Origin: Methanoregula formicica SMSP
GTDB taxonomy: Archaea; Halobacteriota; Methanomicrobia; Methanomicrobiales; Methanospirillaceae
Assembly: GCF_000327485.1 (NCBI RefSeq)
Contig: NC_019943.1
Coordinates: 1,736,001-1,800,000 of the forward strand
Length of the DNA stretch: 64,000 nt
Direction: 5' to 3'
In this document: piece by piece, positions 59,885-64,000 of the stretch
Layout: every line of letters begins with the position of its first letter
Numbering within the stretch: the stretch's first letter is position 1
The notes under the pieces: model-generated
Told to the model about the DNA's origin: nothing
What the model saw: only the letters and a program-made list of their open reading frames with translations
Databases searched by the model: none
Made by a program: the position numbers and the translations under genes

Positions 59885-60644
59885 CTCCATTGGCGCAGAT
59901 GAATTCACCTGTTGCATTCTGCCAGCCATGGGCCTCACCGGTATGGTGCCAGTCGTAGGAGTCCTGATAGTTATTATATCCGCCGGAGTCATCCCATTCT
60001 CTCCAGGCATTGGAACCAAGCACCAGAGAGTAAATCTCCACCTGGTTTGATAGCACGGTGGAATAGTCTGCATAAAAGGGGATTTCCCGAACAGAAACAA
60101 CTCCAGCGGATCTCTTCCACTGCGAATCCCGGACCCCGGTTGTTGCCGGGAGTGATGCCGGCACTACCGGTTCTGGCAGGAACACTGCTTCATTTCCGAC
60201 CGGAGACACCGTATCGATAAACAGCAGAGGGGTTTTTACAAAGGTGAAGTTGTCGATTTCGACAAGGAACTGGGTTTTTCGTGTGCCCGATGCTGGAAGA
60301 TTATCGACATGAACACGGAGATACCAGGACGACTCATTGCCGGTTACGGGCGTGACATTCCCGATCTCCTCAGTCGACAATCGGACAATATCCGTTGAAC
60401 CGCCGAATTGCCCGAAGCTGCCCGGAGTCAGAGCAACCGTTCCGACCCTGGGAGTACCATTCTTCACGGGCAGGGGAAGGTAGAACGTCGCATTGGTCAG
60501 CGGGTCCGTGGTCCGGATATTAAGAATATAACTGGTGTGGGTGGAGAACGTGTGGGGTCCGGAATGGGAAGAACAGCCGGCTGCAAGCAAAAGCAATGCA
60601 ATAAGAACGCCTTGTATGATGAGTTGGGCAAACCGTTCTCCCAT
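59823..60644 (-). CDS. surface lipoprotein, upstream member of a tandem pair
   Basis: A 273-residue exported protein with signal peptide and lipobox (LIALLLLAAGC). It ends with the same 19 residues as the downstream copy. Both have a Tyr/Trp-rich segment before the end (GGYNNYQDSYDWHH here, SGYNSYSDYYSWTN there). The function is unknown. The upstream gap 60645-60846 is AT-rich and holds the promoters for this gene and the phospholipase-like gene on the other strand. Confidence 0.72.
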   Translation of the reverse strand: MGERFAQLIIQGVLIALLLLAAGCSSHSGPHTFSTHTSYILNIRTTDPLTNATFYLPLPVKNGTPRVGTVALTPGSFGQFGGSTDIVRLSTEEIGNVTPVTGNESSWYLRVHVDNLPASGTRKTQFLVEIDNFTFVKTPLLFIDTVSPVGNEAVFLPEPVVPASLPATTGVRDSQWKRSAGVVSVREIPFYADYSTVLSNQVEIYSLVLGSNAWREWDDSGGYNNYQDSYDWHHTGEAHGWQNATGEFICANGVYPNLSHPVWQAVISPTATQ

Positions 60645-60846
60645 AATGGAATTGAAGTCTGTTATCCGAGTAAATAATAATTCCGATTTGTTATTAGCTT
60701 TAGAATAAAATCGAAATGGCTAAATACTTTAAATTTTTTTAATTAATTCCACCAGACAACATATTCTGCAAAATATATGACTGGTCATAACGGAGGAAAT
60801 TTATTTCCTGTTTTTTTCTTGCAGAATAGAGGAAGTGAACACCACC

Positions 60847-62850
60847 ATGAACAAAAAACAGTGTTTCTTCACAGGATTGATGGTAATTCTGCTCATCGTC
60901 GGGATAATATCCCCGGTAATGGGAGCAGAAGAACGCATGGATAGTAAGGAAAAAGAACTCAATGCCGATCTGGATGCGACACAAGAGAAATTCTCCCGTT
61001 TTTCGCACGAAGGGTACGACCAGAAACACCGGTGTCCGATCAAGGTTCCTGATTCCTATACAATGATCGAGAACCTGACCATCGATGCATCGCTGATGAA
61101 CGCAACCCCGCACTGGGTCTTCCTTGCAGCCGGGAAAACCGAACAAAAAGCACTGCTTTCCTATGTCAGAGCTGCAAACGTGACCGCGAAGAAAAAAATC
61201 CAGTGGTCATTATTCCTGATGAAATCGTGGATGAAATACCCGGTCAAGCTCATCAAAACAGATAATGGCACAACACTAGTCCCCGGGAAAACGCCCTACA
61301 GGTTCTCGATGACTTCCCAGGAGAACAGGACATTCCAGGAGATCGAGCGGTATATTGCTGAGGATATGGCAAACGTCCAGGCTGAAACCGCTACGGTCAG
61401 GTGGTTTGCAGAACCTACCCATACTACGTTTATGCTGACCGCATTTTCAAATGCGGATAATATTCCTGATGATCTGAAAACAATAGCGGCAGGTGCAGCT
61501 ATTCAGCCCGATTCCTGGTACTCATTTCCGGTTCACCAGATGAACCATGGATATGTTCCCATTTCCATTACACCTCCCATTACCGGCGCCGGCATTGCTC
61601 CGGATAACTTCAGGGATTATGCCAATTCAGCAAAGTCCAAGTTCTCATCCCATGATTATGAAGGAGCGTTCAGGGACATGGGCTATGCCAGCCACTTCAT
61701 GACGGATCTAGGGAACCCGTTCCACACGCCCATGGTGCAGCTGATCCCCCTAGAGTATATTGATACGCCATTTTCCCAGGTTGTCTTCCCGAATTCACAG
61801 ATGATCGTGAACTACGAGGAACTGCACAACAGATATGAGGGCATGGTCTCATCGAACTGGGGGATGTTCTATGACGGGAATACAGAACGGTATGATATCA
61901 TCGAACCGGGATTCTCGGCAAAAAGCCATGCAGTGTATTCCTGGGGCATGAGCTACCCGCTCGTATACCAGTGCTACTGGCACTTCGTGAATACCCACAA
62001 TACAGATTTCTCGACCAATTCAGCAATTGTCGGAATCACGAAAAACCGCATCAGCGAGAGCATGAAAAATACCCGGGGTCTCGTCTATTATGTGACCGAA
62101 GGGAAAGCCCCGACACTCACTGTCACGGCATCAGCAGGAACCGGGGGATCCATCTCGCCGGCAGGGGAAAATACCGTTCCCTATGGCGGCTCGCTGACAT
62201 TCACTGTCACGCCTGCTGCCGGATATGAGATCGAGGATGTCAAAGTCGACGGGTCTTCTATAGGAGCTGTCAGCAGTAAGACGATCTCTTCAATAACAGC
62301 CGATCACACCATCTCCGCAACATTCAGCAAGAACCTCCCGCCCATTGTCGCACTCTGCTCTGCGGGGACTGCATTTGACGCAACCAAATACCCGCAGAAC
62401 TGGCCGCAGTCCGACGCCATGACCTCCCAGTGTAACTGGGATGGCAACGGGCGAGTCTACATATCCGGCGATCCCGGGGCGCTCACGGGAATACGGGCGG
62501 ATGACGGGTTCACCGTTCAGATCCAGCCAAGCGGCGCAACCTATGATGCCCAGCCCCACCATGCAACAGTTCATAATATTATCGAACTGACGGGAGGGAT
62601 GACGCCGGGAATGAATACGGTAACGGTTGTCGTAAGGAACTGGATGGGCCTGTCAATGAGTTATGGATCCCTGTCCGGTATCGGGACGGACCAGACGCCG
62701 ACCATCATCCAGGTAAATTCCCAGACACTTGCCTTATCAGCAATGGAAAAAACGTCGGCCAGCGATCTTCCGTCGTTTATTACTGAGAGTCCGGATGGGC
62801 TTATCGTCAACGGAACGCTCATGAAAACCACGAATGAATCGAGCGGTTAA
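60847..62850 (+). CDS. secreted phospholipase C-like protein with an InlB-type repeat
   Basis: A 667-residue exported protein. Signal peptide MNKKQCFFTGLMVILLIVGI and on to VMGA. Residues about 200-360 contain HDYEGAFRDMGYASHFMTDLGNPFHTPM, a histidine-rich helix pattern like that of zinc-dependent phospholipases C/S1-P1 nucleases, with NYEELHNRYEGM following. Residues about 422-493 form a beta-repeat (TASAGTGGSISPAG...GYEIEDVKVDGSSIG) of the divergent InlB type. The remaining C-terminus is beta-rich. Enzyme activity is unproven. The ATG at 60847 follows GGAAGTGA; a GTG at 60835 is also in frame. Confidence 0.68.
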   Translation: MNKKQCFFTGLMVILLIVGIISPVMGAEERMDSKEKELNADLDATQEKFSRFSHEGYDQKHRCPIKVPDSYTMIENLTIDASLMNATPHWVFLAAGKTEQKALLSYVRAANVTAKKKIQWSLFLMKSWMKYPVKLIKTDNGTTLVPGKTPYRFSMTSQENRTFQEIERYIAEDMANVQAETATVRWFAEPTHTTFMLTAFSNADNIPDDLKTIAAGAAIQPDSWYSFPVHQMNHGYVPISITPPITGAGIAPDNFRDYANSAKSKFSSHDYEGAFRDMGYASHFMTDLGNPFHTPMVQLIPLEYIDTPFSQVVFPNSQMIVNYEELHNRYEGMVSSNWGMFYDGNTERYDIIEPGFSAKSHAVYSWGMSYPLVYQCYWHFVNTHNTDFSTNSAIVGITKNRISESMKNTRGLVYYVTEGKAPTLTVTASAGTGGSISPAGENTVPYGGSLTFTVTPAAGYEIEDVKVDGSSIGAVSSKTISSITADHTISATFSKNLPPIVALCSAGTAFDATKYPQNWPQSDAMTSQCNWDGNGRVYISGDPGALTGIRADDGFTVQIQPSGATYDAQPHHATVHNIIELTGGMTPGMNTVTVVVRNWMGLSMSYGSLSGIGTDQTPTIIQVNSQTLALSAMEKTSASDLPSFITESPDGLIVNGTLMKTTNESSG

Positions 62851-62936
62851 TCCATTTTTTCCGCATGTTCCTTTTCCCGGGATCTCCCGGGACAGGGACA
62901 CATTTTAAAATTCCGGAGCGAACGGATATTGCCCGG

Positions 62937-64000
62937 TCATTCCTTCTCCGGCTTCCCTTCGATCCGGTCGCCTTTTGTGATGGCATTGACGAGCGCTTCG
63001 GCAGCCGCTGCATCACCCTCCTCGGCACTGGTGCGGACGGAATACGTGGCATCGGTTAAGAGTTTCTTTGTCAGGACCCGGGTCAGGTCATCGATGACTG
63101 ATATGGTCTTCTCGTCCGCTGCACCGAGCCGGGAGAGGGCTCGCTCGCGTTCCCGCACCCGGACTTCTTCGGCCCAGGTGTGGAGCGAGGCAAGGTAGCA
63201 CTCGGCGGTCCTGCGGTTCAGGTGCCGGAGGAAGAGGGAGAGCTCGGCCTCGACAAAGCCGTGCGCCCGGTCGGCCTCGGCTTTTCTCGTGCTCATGGTC
63301 TGCTCGTTCACCGACCGCAGGTCATCGATGGTGTAGAGCCTGACGCCATCGATCGTGCCGGCGCCTTCTTCCACATCGCGGGGCTGGGCAATGTCAACGA
63401 GAATGAGGGGGCGGGGGTGACCTTCAGGCGGCCAGCACCGGTCTTTCATGGCCCGGGCGAGCTCGGCCCTGCGGATGATCGCGTGCGGGGCTGCCGTGCA
63501 GGAGATGACCACGTCCGAGAGCGTGATATAGTGGTAGAGCTCGTTGAACTTCACGGCCTTGCCGCCGATCTTGCCGGCCAGGATCTCGGCCCGCTTGTAG
63601 GTCCGGTTCGCAACGTACATCGCCGTGAGGTGCTTGGCTGCAAGGGCCTGGGCCACAAGGAGTCCCATCTCCCCGCTGCCTACAACAAGGATGTGCTTCC
63701 CCGCAAGGGACCCGATCTCCGCTTCGGCAAGCGTGACGGCGGCAGAGCCAATCGAGACCGAGCCCCGGTTGATGAGCGTCCGGCGCCGCACTTCCACGCC
63801 CACGTGGACCGCCTTGTTGATGCAGGTCTCAAGGAACTCGCTTGCGGTACCGGTCTCCTGTGCGTCCGAGAGCGATTTTTTGAGCTGCCCGATGATCTGG
63901 TCTTCGCCCACGATCATCGAGTCGATGCCGGACGCAAGCGCAAAGAGGTGGCGGAGGGCTCCCGGGCCCTCGTGCACGAAGAAGTCCTTTCTCCCCTGTT
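62937..64000 (-). CDS. hemA: glutamyl-tRNA reductase, partial (start beyond the right edge)
   Basis: At least 354 codons of HemA; the frame is open to the window edge (FFVHEGPGALRHLFAL at the right). Conserved segments are ALASGIDSMIVGEDQIIGQLK, NKAVHVGVEVRRRT, the NADPH-binding VVGSGEMGLLVAQAL, and the dimerisation helices near the C-terminus. The catalytic cysteine lies in the missing N-terminus. It would make glutamate-1-semialdehyde for HemL, yet it lies 6 kb from hemB, with unrelated genes on both strands between them. Confidence 0.94.
   Translation of the reverse strand, partial: QGRKDFFVHEGPGALRHLFALASGIDSMIVGEDQIIGQLKKSLSDAQETGTASEFLETCINKAVHVGVEVRRRTLINRGSVSIGSAAVTLAEAEIGSLAGKHILVVGSGEMGLLVAQALAAKHLTAMYVANRTYKRAEILAGKIGGKAVKFNELYHYITLSDVVISCTAAPHAIIRRAELARAMKDRCWPPEGHPRPLILVDIAQPRDVEEGAGTIDGVRLYTIDDLRSVNEQTMSTRKAEADRAHGFVEAELSLFLRHLNRRTAECYLASLHTWAEEVRVRERERALSRLGAADEKTISVIDDLTRVLTKKLLTDATYSVRTSAEEGDAAAAEALVNAITKGDRIEGKPEKE

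Noticed and set aside
1-64000. tRNA or rRNA genes
   Set aside because: No T-arm consensus (GGTTCRA with paired arms) or rRNA-like stretch was recognised by eye; a tRNAscan/Infernal run would decide.

Overview
This window is chromosomal DNA of a methanogenic archaeon, most likely a Methanoregula-like member of the Methanomicrobiales. That placement is inferred from coenzyme F420 biosynthesis (cofE), a Tfx-type regulator, Alba, PCNA, the primase large subunit, Sec61-beta, a proteasome beta subunit, the KH/beta-CASP factor aCPSF1, GTG/TTG starts beside strong GGAGG/GGTGA ribosome sites, and long PKD-domain surface proteins. No ribosomal RNA, tRNA, CRISPR array or transposase was seen.

Layout. 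0-8 kb: a coiled-coil protein, a DUF373 membrane protein, then a leftward set comprising a ThiN protein, S17e, dapA, dapB, a 2[4Fe-4S] ferredoxin, asd and Alba, which carries the aspartate-to-lysine (diaminopimelate) branch. 8-16 kb: a wrecked hicBA/hepT remnant, a 1941-residue PQQ/PKD surface protein and a smaller secreted relative. 16-31 kb: an island of small toxin-antitoxin (TA) genes (HicBA, VapBC, RelBE-type, several MntA-HepT pairs, an HTH-nucleotidyltransferase/HEPN pair, orphan antitoxins and fragments), interleaved with two families of GC-rich intergenic repeats and one frameshifted ATPase gene. 31-57 kb: ordinary housekeeping genes (HD protein, priL-pcn, rlmE-moaA, an M20 peptidase, aCPSF1, psmB, CBS and Usp proteins, amidohydrolase, secG, cofE, transporters, cobA-hemC-hemL-hemB). 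57-64 kb: a variable block (flavoprotein, DUF2769 protein, lipoproteins including a tandem pair, a secreted phospholipase-C-like protein) lying between hemB and hemA, which runs off the right edge.

The most interesting material is in 16-31 kb. Seven same-orientation copies of a roughly 85-130 bp repeat (R1, 21.4-30.0 kb) sit between TA operons. A second, composite repeat (three full copies plus one partial, 16.1-20.9 kb) carries an archaeal promoter, a 5' leader able to form two hairpins, a ribosome site and a complete signal-peptide coding sequence. Only one of these cassettes is still joined to a surface-protein gene; the others end as 34- and 39-residue peptides. The upper leader hairpin keeps its pairing although its sequence differs between copies, which points to a functional RNA leader. 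Several toxins in the island are broken (stop codon, single-base frameshifts) while their antitoxins stay open, the pattern expected of decaying TA modules.
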